Below, piece after piece: positions 12,001-24,000 of a DNA stretch of 64,000 nt. The DNA comes from RUG369 sp050949645 (GTDB lineage Bacteria; Planctomycetota; Planctomycetia; Pirellulales; Thermoguttaceae). A program made the translations under genes and the position numbers. The stretch lies in contig JBMNGC010000001.1 in assembly GCA_050949645.1 (NCBI GenBank), positions 2,480,001 to 2,544,000 on the forward strand, given 5' to 3'. Under the pieces are notes generated by a model that saw only the letters and a program-made list of their open reading frames with translations, did no database searches and had not been told where the DNA came from. The first letter of the stretch is position 1; each line of letters starts with the position of its first letter.

Positions 12001-15000
12001 CCATTCCGATCGTGTAGACGCCCGCGACGTCGCCGTCCGACGTATTGCCGGAAATCGTCGCATTGCCGCCGATCTCGGTGAACCCGGCGATATATGCGGC
12101 GCCGTACTTACTGCCTGCGTGGTTGTTCGTGAAGGTCGCGTCTGCGCCCACGACGAAACTCTTCGTCATGATCGCGCCGACTGCGCCATTCGCCGTGTTG
12201 CCGTCGAAGGTCGCGGAACCGGCGACATTGAGAGCGTTGACGACCTGTCCGGCGGCATAGGAACCCTCGGTGGAGTTTCCTGACATTTCAAGGTCGCCGC
12301 CGACCGTCAAGTTTCGAACAAACATCGCGCCATAAACGGCTTTCGCCTTGTTGCCGTTGAGCGTCGCGTCGCCGCCGACGTCAAGATCGCCGGTCAGGCG
12401 CACCGCGCCAAAGGAACCGTCTTGCGCCTCGTTATTGTTCGCCGTCAGATTTCCGCCGATTGTAGCGCCAGCGGCGTAAAACGCGCCGACGTTACCCTTC
12501 GCCGTGTTGTCGTTGGCCGTCAAGTCGCCCGTGACGTCGATTCGCGACGCGTAGAGCGCGCCGTAACTGCCGTCCGCGGAGTTTCCAGTAAAGGTCGCGG
12601 AACCGTCGACAGAAAGCGTTCCAGCGACGTAGAACGCGCCGTAATTGTTGGCGACCTCGATCGCGTATTCTTCGTTCTTGATCGCCGCGTTGTTCGTCGC
12701 GACAATATCGCCGTTTGCCGTCACGTTCCCTTCAGCATAGAGAGCGCCCGCGACTTCGGCCGAGTTGCCGTCGAAGATAACCGCTACGGTCGATTCGGAT
12801 TCAGGATCGAGTTCAAAGGTAATATCTTCGCGAGCGTAAATCGCGCCGCCGTTCATGTTGCGAGACGCATAGCTCGTCGCTTGCGCCGAGTTGCTCGTGA
12901 AGGAGCTCGCGATAACGGTCGTTGGCACGAGAGCGTAGATTGCGCCCGCGCGTTCAGCCGTGTTGGAATCGAAGGTCGACTTTGACACGGTCAAGGTCCC
13001 CTCGATCGCCGCGACCGCGCCGCCTGCATACGCGCTGTTGCCCGTGAAGCTCGCGTTCGCGATCGTCAAATCGCCTGCGGAGTAGATCGCGCCGCCGAAT
13101 TCCGTCGCGCCGCCGAGTTCCTGATCCGCCTCGCTTCCGGGCAGGACGCCGTTATTCGTGAAGGCGCCGCCGTCGACGACCAACGAGCCATAGTTGGCGA
13201 CCGCGCCGCCGAGACCGGACGTGAGGGTATCGCCTCCGGAGGAGGATTTCTGCCATATCGCGCTGTTCTCGTTGAAGTTAACGTTAACAAGAGTCGCGTT
13301 CCCGTTGTTGAGGATCGCGCCGCCCATCTCCGCGAGGCCCTTTTCGAGGGTCAGGTCAGAGATGACGCTCGTCACCTCTTCCGCGATATTCATGATGCGC
13401 GTCTGCATATCGCCGCTCACGACGATCTCGCGATCTTCGCCGAAGATAGAGACGTTGCGCGGGACATAGAGATCTTCGCCGTTATCGGCGCGAGGACCAA
13501 GGTTCGCATAGCCGTCGAGGAGGAGCTCGCCCTTCTCGGCGTCGAGCGTGATGGTCGAGCCCGTAAGGTCTTCCGCGAACACGACGTCGGAACCGATCGA
13601 ATAGGTCTGCTTCGCGATTCCGTTTTCGACGAGGAGCATCGAACCGTCCTCGAGCTTGATCGCGGTTTCAACGCGCGCGTTGCGAGTTGAAAGCGCGCCG
13701 ATAGCGAGATTCGCAAAGGCGAGCTCAGCGCCGCTCTCGTACTCAACGATCGTGCCGTCCTCAAAGAGGAAGGCGCCGCCGGGATAGGTCCCGTTCTGGA
13801 TGTAGGTGAATTTGACGTTCGAGACGTCGAATTCCATACCGTCTTCGAGAACGACGTCGCCGCTGTTGAGACGCAGGACGTTGTACGTGTACCGCGCGCC
13901 TTCCTGTTCGTTGAGTTCGGAACCGTCGACGTAATGGATATACTGGCTCGTCTGGAGCTCAAAGCTCGCGCTCGTTCCGTCGGGATAGGTAATGACGCCG
14001 TCGGAGACGTCGGCGACGTCGCCGTTCTCATAGGCGAAGTAACCGCCATTAAGCTGGTAATGGTAGTAGATCGTTTCGCCATTGAGGAGGAATTCGTCGC
14101 CATCCTGAAGGTCGACCGGTACGCCGTCCTTGTAGACGACGTCGACCGTCTGGACGAGCCATCCGTCGGAGACGGTCAGGACCTCTCCCGATTCCGTCGT
14201 GAACTGAGTTCCATCCTCAACGAGGAAGGTCATGACGTAATCGCAATCAGCTGCGGCCGCAATCGCTTCGCGAAGCGAGGTCAACTCGTCGGTCGAATCG
14301 ACGGTATCTTCCGCCGTCGTTACCACGACGCTTGGCGCTTCACGAACGGTGAAGGTCGACGTATAGAGGTTGTTGTTGTCCTCGCCCTCATAACCGTCTT
14401 CTTCGCCCCATTCGTAAATATCGCCGACGCCTTCGACGTCGAGCGCCACCGTCACCGTATAGAAACCGGCGGGCAGGATCCCGAAATTGGCAAAGAGACG
14501 TTGCTCGGAGCCCGCGTCGATCCAGTCTTCCTGGTTGAGCCAGTCGAAGACGTCGAAGTTCTTCGCGTAGGAGAGCGCGTCCTGCGTCATTTCATAGACG
14601 ACTTCTCCGGACGCGTCGACGCCGACGAGCGTGACGTTGTAATGGAAGTTGTCGATAACGGTCGAGTCGCCGATATTTTTGACGTTGAAGTCAATGCAGA
14701 CGTCCTTATCGGAGAGGAAGTAGTCGAGCTGAATCAATTCGTCGCCGACAAGAACCTCCGTCTTCCAGTAGTCGACCGAATCTTCGACGATGGCGAGGTC
14801 TGGCGCGACAATGGTCTCATATTCGTAAGCGCCCATGTCGACGGAACGCACAATGCCGTCGATCGTCAGACCAACGCGTCGCGGAGCGCCTGCCAGGTCG
14901 GTTTCGGCGTCGCCGTCGAGCTCGTTGGAGCCCGCGTTAATCGCGACGGATCCAGCGGTCAATCTATAATTCTCGTCGAGCTTGGGATCGACGCCGAGGA

Positions 15001-18000
15001 GCGAACGATACGCGGCGTCGAGCGTGTAGATCACGTCGCCGTACTTCGCAACGTTCGCGAGCAAGGAGTTGCGGAGGGTCGTCGTCGCGTCTGTCGCTGT
15101 GAAGAGGTCGTAACCCGTTCCGGCCGCGACGTTATTCGCGAGAATCGAATTATCGACGGTCGCGACGCCGGCGTTATAAAGGCCCGCGCCGTCCTGCGCC
15201 GTATTGTCCGCAATCGTGACGTTGACAAGGCTCGTCTCGCCTTCGGCATAGATCGCGCCGCCAAGTCGGACCGCGCTGTTCGTCGTAAAGAGCGTGTTTG
15301 TCGCTTTCAGGCCGCCAGCGGCGTAGATCGCGCCGGCGTTGACGAGCGCACGGTTGTCGAAGAAGTGAGCGTAAGCGACTGAAATTTCGCCGTTAGCGTA
15401 GATCGCGCCGCCCGTTCCTCTGGACGCTCTGTTATTTCTGAGCGTTCCGCCGACAATCTTGACGTCGCCTTCCGAGTAGACGAATCCGCCGCCGTCGGTC
15501 GCCGAGTTGTTCGACGCGGTCAGTTCGCCCTTGATCTCAAAGGAACCGACCTTGAACGCGCCGCCGAACCCGTCGGTCGCTCTGTTGCTCGAAACGACCG
15601 CCGAGCCTGAGATAATCAGCGCGCCGTTCGTGTTGATCGCGGCGCCTTCCGTCGCCGTATTGCGACGAACGTCCGCGTCTCCGTCGATCACGACGGACTC
15701 GCCAGCGACGATTGCGCCGCCTTGGTTATCGTGAATCGTCGCGTCGCCGCCAATTTGTACGGAGTCGCTCGCGACGATTCCTCCTCCCACGTTGCCGGAA
15801 ATAAGAGCGTAATCGCCAATCGTGAGCGACAGGAGGACTGTCAAGGCGCCGCCTTCGCCCGCCGTTACGTTGTCGACAAGCTCAAGGGACTCGACCGTCG
15901 CGCTCGTACCGAAGTACGCGGCGCCATAGTCGCCCGTCGACGAGTTGTTCGCAAATCGCGTCGCGCCGAACTCCGCTTCCGCCATCACGCCGAGAGCGCC
16001 AACGTTCGACGCCGAGTTGTTCTCGAACGTCGCCGCGCCCGTCACGGTCATTCTGCCGTGGACGTAGCCCGCGCCGAAGCTGTCTGACGCCGTGTTGCCC
16101 GTCGCAATGAGATCGCCATCGACGAGGACCGGCGTTTCAGAGTAGAACGCTCCGCCGTCGGTCGCCGCGTTGTTCGTAAAGATCACCGCAGGGTCGCCGT
16201 CTTCATTCGCCTGGAAGGTAAGGCCTGACGCGTCTTCAGAGTAGATCGCGCCGCCCTGTTCCGCCGCCGTATTGCCGTCGAAGACGGACGAGACGAAGGT
16301 CATATCGCCGGAATTATAGACGGCGCCGCCGTTCGTCGCGCTAGCGTTAGCGAAGATCGAATCTTCCGCCTTGACGACGCTTGCAACGTTAAGGATTGCG
16401 CCGCCCCTGTCGGTCGCGGTCGCGCCGTCGAAGGTTGTCGCCGCAATATTGACGGTCGAGCCCGAGTGAGCGACGAGCGCGCCGCCGTCTGTCGCCGTCG
16501 TATTGGTGAATTGCGCTTCGTCGATCTGAAGGTTGGCGCCGTTCGTCGCGAAAATCGCGCCGCCCATATCGGTCGCGCTCGTTTCTTCGAAGACGCTGTT
16601 CGCAATGATCGCGGAACCGCCGTTCACGTGAACCGCGCCGCCGTTTTCAGCGGACGTTTCTTGGAAGCTCGCGTACTGGACGCTCAGCTCGCCGTCTTCG
16701 CTGTAGATCGGACCAAGGTAGGCGGAATCGCCGATGAAGCTCGTGTAGACGGTCGTGTCTGTTTCTTCGTCGTAAGTTCCGATAATCGACGCGTCGCCGA
16801 GGTTATAAATGAGCGCGCCCTCAATCGCCGTATTGTTCTCGAAGGTCGAATTCAGAACGGTAAGCTTCGCGTTTTCAGCGTTGTAAATGAGGTTCCCCTT
16901 CTCCATCACGTTGTTAGAGAAGAGAACGTTCTGAACGGTCAGCTCGCCTTCGTTCTCGAAGATGGAGCCGGCTTCCGTCGAGTGAGCGTTGACAAACTTG
17001 AAGTTGAGGACGGTCGCGTCGGCGTCTTTCGTAATCGAGAAGAGGCACGGATCGTCGGTGCTACTCGTGATAGTCAGGTCGAGCAGGTTGCCGTCCGGAT
17101 CGACGCAATCGAGCGTGAAGGTCTTGTCGAGCGTGAGAGGGCCGTCGACGAGGACAAATGTCGAGCCGTCGAGCGCGGGGTCAAAGACGACCGCGTTCGA
17201 CTCGCGGGAAACGCGTCGTACGAGCGCAAGACCCGCCTTGTAGGTGTAAGACTCGCCATTGAAGATAACTTCTGAACCCGCCGCGATCTTGCTGGTGGTC
17301 TGAGACTGGAAGCTGTAAAGGAATTTTCCGCCTTCATAAACGACCTTATAGCCGTTAGTAAGCGTAACTTCGGTCCCTTCTTCAAGCATGTACTCGTAGC
17401 CGCCAAGATCGACGTAGTCGTCGGTCACGAACGTGAGGGTTTCGCCGTCGATGACAACGAGATCGCCGTCGGTAAGGTCCCACGTCGTTACTTCGGTGAC
17501 GACAAAGCGGTCCTGAGCGTAGTCATAGACCGCCGTTTCGCCGTTCGCGAGCGTGACGACGTCGCCGTCGCGAATAATAGCGACGTCGTTCGTCGCGACG
17601 CGTCGGAAAACGCCGTTGACGACCGCGACTTCCGAACCGTCCGCAAGCGTGAAGACGCCCATGCTCTGGATCTCGTCGCGTCCATAGCGGTTCGTCACTT
17701 CGGTACGCGTCCAAACGCCGTCGACAAGTACGTAATCTTCGCCGTCGATACGCGCGGTTGTCCCTTCAGGAACGTCGACCGTCTTATTCTCAGAGTTGAC
17801 GTAAACGTTCTGAACGTAAGTGACGGTCACCGTGACGTCGGCGGTCCAGGTCGCAACCTCGCCGTTGGCGAAATTGTAGACGTTGTTCTCGGAATCGAGC
17901 CAATCCGTTCCATTATAGACGTACGTCACGTCGTCGACGGTGTGGGTCGTCCCAATCGGAACGTCAATTTCGAGCCCCTCGGCGTCGACAAAGTATCCCC

Positions 18001-21000
18001 TGACCTCGTTCCATGTCGCCGACGTTTCGACCGTCGTGTCGACGTAGAACTGTTCGCCCGGATAGACATGGTACGCTGAGGTCATGTCGACGTAGAACTT
18101 GCCGTCATGAACGACGTACGTCACGCCGTTCGCTTCAAACGTGTCGCCTTCCTGCAACGCAACTTCGCTATAGTAATAGCTTCCAGCGTAGATTTCGACC
18201 GCTTCACGGAGCGAAATGAGTCCGTCGTACGGATCGACGACGTCCAGATTCGTCGTAACGACGATGGAGTCGTTGAGGGAAACCGGCGATTCGACGACGT
18301 CGAAATAGGAGGTCGTCTTAAAGAAGTTGTTGTTCTCGCGCAGCTCGTCGATCACATTTGTCGAGTCGATACCGTATCCGAAGAGGTAGTAGCCTTCCTC
18401 GTTCTGCGCCTCGAGTTTCCCCTGCTCAATGAGCCCAGCGACGAGCTCTTCAATCGTGCCAAGCTCGACGTTTTCTACGATCATATAGCTCGTAGAACCG
18501 TCGTAGTAGAGCGTCTGAACCGCGCCGGTAGAAAGGTTCGTGCAGACGATCGACGCGCCGCCGCCCGGCATCGCGCCATCGGAGTCGAATTCAACCTTAA
18601 CGGTCATGATAGGCAGACCCGTTTCCTGGGTCGCCTGATCGTACATTTCTGCACGTTTCGTGTAGGCGTCGCACTTCCAGAGATAGACGGTTGTCTCGAA
18701 GTTCTGTGTGATCTTCGCGCCTTCGTTAATGAACGAGAGGTTCAGATAAAGCTTTTCGTCGACGAGGAACGGGGCAATCGATCCAGTCTGGTCGTCGATC
18801 GCGCGGGACACGACGATCGAGTGCTCCCAGTTGTTCACTACGTCTGAGCCCGCCGAGGTTGGAACGTAGCCGGTGAGCTCGGGCTTGGACAGGAGTTCGT
18901 AGGCGCCCGCGTCGATCGTAGAACCTCCGACGCGCGCCTGGCCGGCAAGGTCGTTATGGTATTCCGTAACGTATCGGGTAATACCCAACCTGGCGTAGGC
19001 GCTCGCGCGAACGCTGGGATTTGTGTAGTCAATGGTGGTCGAAAGGTGATTCGTCCCTAGGTCGACCGCGAGCGAGTCAGCGGTCAGACGGAGATTCCAA
19101 GCCCTCCAAAGATCTGTCGACCAGTCGGCGACGTCGTAGTCGCGATAAGCGACGTAGCCGCCGTCGTATCTCACGACGGGCGAGCTCGGCGACGTTCCTT
19201 GCGACGTACCAATAATACTGTAGCCGTCGGCGTTGATCGTATCCTGGCCGCCGCGTTGCGCGAGGAGACTCGCGTTACGCGACTCGTCGCCGATGAGCGA
19301 ACTGTATGCTCGCGTGGAATTGCCGCTCTCCGTATAGACGTCGGCGCCATACTCCGCCGTATTCTCGGCGATCGTCGTATTGTACATTTCGACGCGACCA
19401 GCGTTCTGAAGACCGCCGCCCGAATAGCCGCCCTTATTGCCGGCAACCGTGACGTTGACAAGGGTTGCGACGGCGCCGTCTTCGTTGTAGATACCGCCGC
19501 CGATGGCGTTTTCGGAGGTCACGATATTGCCAACGATCTCCGTATTGACGAGGTACAGCCAACCGTCGTGCTGGTCCCTGTTGTTATATTCACCGCCTTG
19601 GTTGTAGATACCGCCGCCCGCTTTGTACGCGCGGTTACCGGCAATCACAGAGTTGCCAATGGTGAGCCAGCCGTAGTGGTTATATATACCGCCGCCGTTA
19701 TTCGTCTGACCAACCTGGTCGTAAGTCTGACCTTTTTGGTAATTTGCGTTAACAGCGCCGTTTTGAATCGCTTTCTTGCCGACGCTGGACTGATAACGCT
19801 CTTCGCCGACAAAGTTTTCGAGCGTCGTCGCCGCCATTGTCACGAAGTACTGTCCAATGCTTCCGTAGGGGGAATAGCCCTCTCCGGGGACCGTCGGGTC
19901 GCCAAATCCGGTACCTTCGACGCTGATGTAATAAGTGTCGCCGATTTCAAGATCGTCGATCTGGAAATGCGCGAAGAAGGAGTCCGTTGGGTCGCAAGTA
20001 TAAATGAGCGTTCCCGACTCGTCGTAAACTTTGACGAGAAGGTCGAGGTTGGTGTAATTGAGGCTCGCCGCATAGCCGTTCTCATTTGTATTAGAGAAGT
20101 CGGCGCCCGATCCGGAAACGTCGATCACATAGCTCGAGTCGGTAGCGACAAATCGGAAGAAATCGACGTCGTTCTCGTCGGTGATGAGGCCGTCCGCTAT
20201 GAGGTTGCCCGTGTGCAGATAAGAACTTGAGAGCGGCGACGCTTCCATCATCGTATCGCCATGGTCGTCCTCTCTGAATCCGAGTCGCCCGGCGATAATC
20301 GAGACGTCGTCCTGCGTGTTCGTTGCGCCCGCGTACTCGCCCTTGCTCCACTGGGAAAGGATCGGCCCATAGGCGGAGCCCATGATCGGGCCCCAGAGCG
20401 ACGAACCGCCGTAATATTCTTGGTCGTTGAGACCGTCGTGTCCAAGCCCAAGCGTGTGGCCGACTTCATGCGTAATGGCCTCTGCGATATTCTTTGCGCT
20501 TCTTGAGCCAACGCTGTTCGGGAAGACGTAGCAGTCCTGTTTCGAGGTCCCGAACGAATTCATGTACGCCACGCCGCCGCGGCCGTTGCCCGTGCCGCCG
20601 ACCACGACGCGGATCGCGTTCGTCGCCGCTTCAAAGACGGCTTGATCCGTCGTGACGGTCACGTTGTAAGGCGCGTAATCTTCCGCGACTTGCAGATAGA
20701 TCTGGTTGATAAGTTCCAGCTCTTCCTCGGAGAACGTCGTGGGGTCGCCGTCGATATCGTAAGCGGGATGAAGCTCGCCGCTCCAGCCGGTATCGCCTTC
20801 CGCAAGTCCGCCAAAGTAGAGGTAGATGACGTTTGTCGTTTCCGCAACGCCGCCTGTGATCGTGAAGCCGTACATTTCGATCGTCGTGTTGTCGACGTAA
20901 ACGGCGCGGAACTTTTCTTGAGCGTCGATCGTGATACCGGGTCGGTCGTGTTCCGTGTCCCATGCGTCCATCGCGTCAAGGACGAAACGCTTGGCGGAGT

Positions 21001-24000
21001 AAGGCTGACCAACGATCGAAGTGGAACGCGAGAAGTGCAGCGTATCCTGGAGAGTGAGCGTCGAACCGGCGAGCGACTCGTTGAACGTAAGCGTGTTGCC
21101 CAGGAACGTCGATCCGTCTTCAAGGCGACGGCCCGCATAAACAAACGCTTCGCGCCAGTTAAGGACGTTGTCGACTCCGGTGGCGTAGGTGACGTCGGTG
21201 ACGTCGACGCGCTCGTCGTCAAGATAGAAGTTCTCATAGCTCTCGTGCATCTGGAGCGTATATTTACCCAAGCTGCCATAATCGGAGTAACCGGTCGTGG
21301 CCGGGTTGCCTTCACCGACGCCCGAGACGCGGATGTAATAAGTTTCGCCCGCTTCAAGCTCCGGCGTGACAAAGTGCGAGAACGTCGAGAAAACGGAATC
21401 GTCGACCGCCTGATATCCTTCCTTGAGATTTCCGTCTTCGTCGTAGACCTTCCTGCCAAACTGGTCGACAACGTAGAAATAGTAGTCTGAATCTCGGACG
21501 ACAATCGACTCTCCGAAGGAGAGTTTCAGGACGTCTCCGTTCATGTCGAGGAGCAGGATTTCCCCGTCAGAATCGAGGAGCTCCACCTTAAGATTCAGGT
21601 TAGTGTAGTCATAGGTTTGCGCGTAGTACAGGCCGGCAAAAACGGCGTTTTCCGTATCGGCATGCCGACGGTACGTCCAGCTGTAATCGGGGTCGATGAA
21701 GCGGTCGTCGTAGCCGTCGCCGCTGACGTCGACCACGTAGGTTCCTCCGTTGGAAACGAAGGAGTAAACGTCGTAGTCGGTATCCTTGATGACGTAGTTC
21801 TCGACATAATACGTACCGGCGGTCGAGCTCGGGGTATTAATGTCAATGTCGACATAGTAGTCTCTGAGGTCGGCGGCCGTATCGATCGTATCGCCGATCT
21901 CGTCGTCGCGATATCCTACGTTCGCCGCAATAATCGCGATATCGTCTTCCAACTGCGTCGCGCCGACGTATTCGCCCTTACTCCACTGAGTGATCAGGGA
22001 GTAATAACCGGTACCCATGATCGGCGCCCACGTCGTATTACCGCTATATTGGCCTGAGTAGTACTCGTTGTGCTCGTAACCGTCGTGGCTCAGTCCGAAG
22101 GCGTGACCGACTTCATGCGTCGCCGCTTCCGCGATGTACTTCGGGTTCAAATTGAGCGAGAAGGGATAGACATAGTTGTCCGCTTTTCCGTCTCCGTAGG
22201 AGCCGACGTGGGAGACGCCTCCCTTATCGGGATCGTAACCGCCGATGACGCAGCGAATACCTCGCTGCGCGGCCTCCCAGACGTCCGCGTTCGTCGTCAC
22301 GTTAACGTTAAAGGGCGCGTAGTCTTCGGCAACGCGGCGGTAGACTTCTTCGATGATCTTGAGTTCCGTTGGGCCGAACCCGTCAACGTTGTCAAGGTTG
22401 AACTGCGGGTGCTCGTTTCCGTCCCAACCTTCTCCTTCAACGCCGCCAAAATGGAGGTAGATAACATTATCCGTATTGCCCGGCATGCTTTCGAGAGACA
22501 AGACGGATTCTTCCGTGATGGGGACCGACGACAGCTTGTCGTTATACTGCTGCAACCATGAGAAACCGACAACACGGGAAGTAAAAGTGTTGTACCTCTG
22601 GTTATTTTGTCCGTAGAAACTAAAGCCTTCGGGGAAATCGATCGCCCCGTGCACTCCGCCGTTATCGTCGAGGTAGGTGTACGGAGCGTGAACGAGCCTT
22701 AGATCCGCACCGGCGCCAGTCAACAGATAGGTGTGGTAGGTGTCGTAGACGTCGCCGGGCGTCGAGTCGCGATCGACGTAATGCCTCAACGTCCGCGGAT
22801 TATCCTGTTCGTTATCATAGCGTGAATCCGTAACTTCCTGCTCATAGGAGCCCTTGAGCGGATTGGAACAAATTAACCCGACAGTCGTCGCGGACTCGTT
22901 TGTCAAGCCACCGAAAAATTCACGCGAATCGGGGTCGTAGACGTATCCCCACACGGAAAGATATTCGCGAGAGACGTTGCCATAGGAGTCGCTCGTCTCC
23001 ACTTCCATCGTGACCGCGTTTCCATAGCGCAGCGCGCTGAGCATCTCCTGAAGCATCGAGTCGCTCGCCGGCGTGTAGCCGCCGACTTTACCGAAGTCGA
23101 GCGTCTGGAAGAATCCGCCGCTTTCAATTTCGTTCGTAAGATGAGCGAGATTGCGTCCAAAGGCGTTCTGATCGTCTCCCGAGAAAAAGTAATCGAGAAT
23201 ATTCGCCCCGTTGAGGCCGTTCCAATATGCGGTTCCGCCGCCGGCGTCTATGAAGGCATTCATAAAGTAGTCGGCCACGGCGTCTTCAACGCTGTCGTAA
23301 GTGCGCGTTGAACCGTCGGCGAAGGTCATCGTCCGGGAGAAGCCCGCTTGCTGCGCCCAGCCCGTATAAGAGAGCATATTGGCGACCGTACCGACCCAGC
23401 CCGCGTATCCCGGGCATTCCGCGTCGTAGATTTGACCGCCGCCCACCGCCATATAAGTCGCCGGGTCGTATCCGAAGTAGTCGTACTGCGTACGCATGAC
23501 GCAGTGCACGCTATTACGCACCGCGTTAAAGTCGTCTTCGCCGTCCGTATGGGGGTTCGCGATCGTTCGATACGCGCTAACGGCGGTCGCGTTCGACATG
23601 CCGGCGAGTTCAAGTTCTTCTGGAGTCGCGACGCGATCAACCTGGTAGCTCGTCGTGACGTCGCCCGTAACCGGGTCAGTGGCCGCGATCTGTTTAACGA
23701 TGACAAGCGAGTCGCCAAGCGTGACGTTCGCGTCTCTCGTCGAGACGATCATATCGCCTGAGAATTCGGCATTAGTATAGTTATAGATGAGCGCGCCGTC
23801 GAAGGTTACGTCGCCGTTGAGGACGGTGAACGCGTTGGAATCGACGGCCTCAATCGTCAGGACGTCAGTTCCGCGCCCCAGGATCGTCAGCTCCCCGTAT
23901 TTCTCAGAGTCAATGTTGATCGTAATCGCAGTCGACTCGAGATCGATCGTGTAATTTTCCGAGTCAGTGCGAACGACGATCAGGTCGTCGCTCTCGGTCG

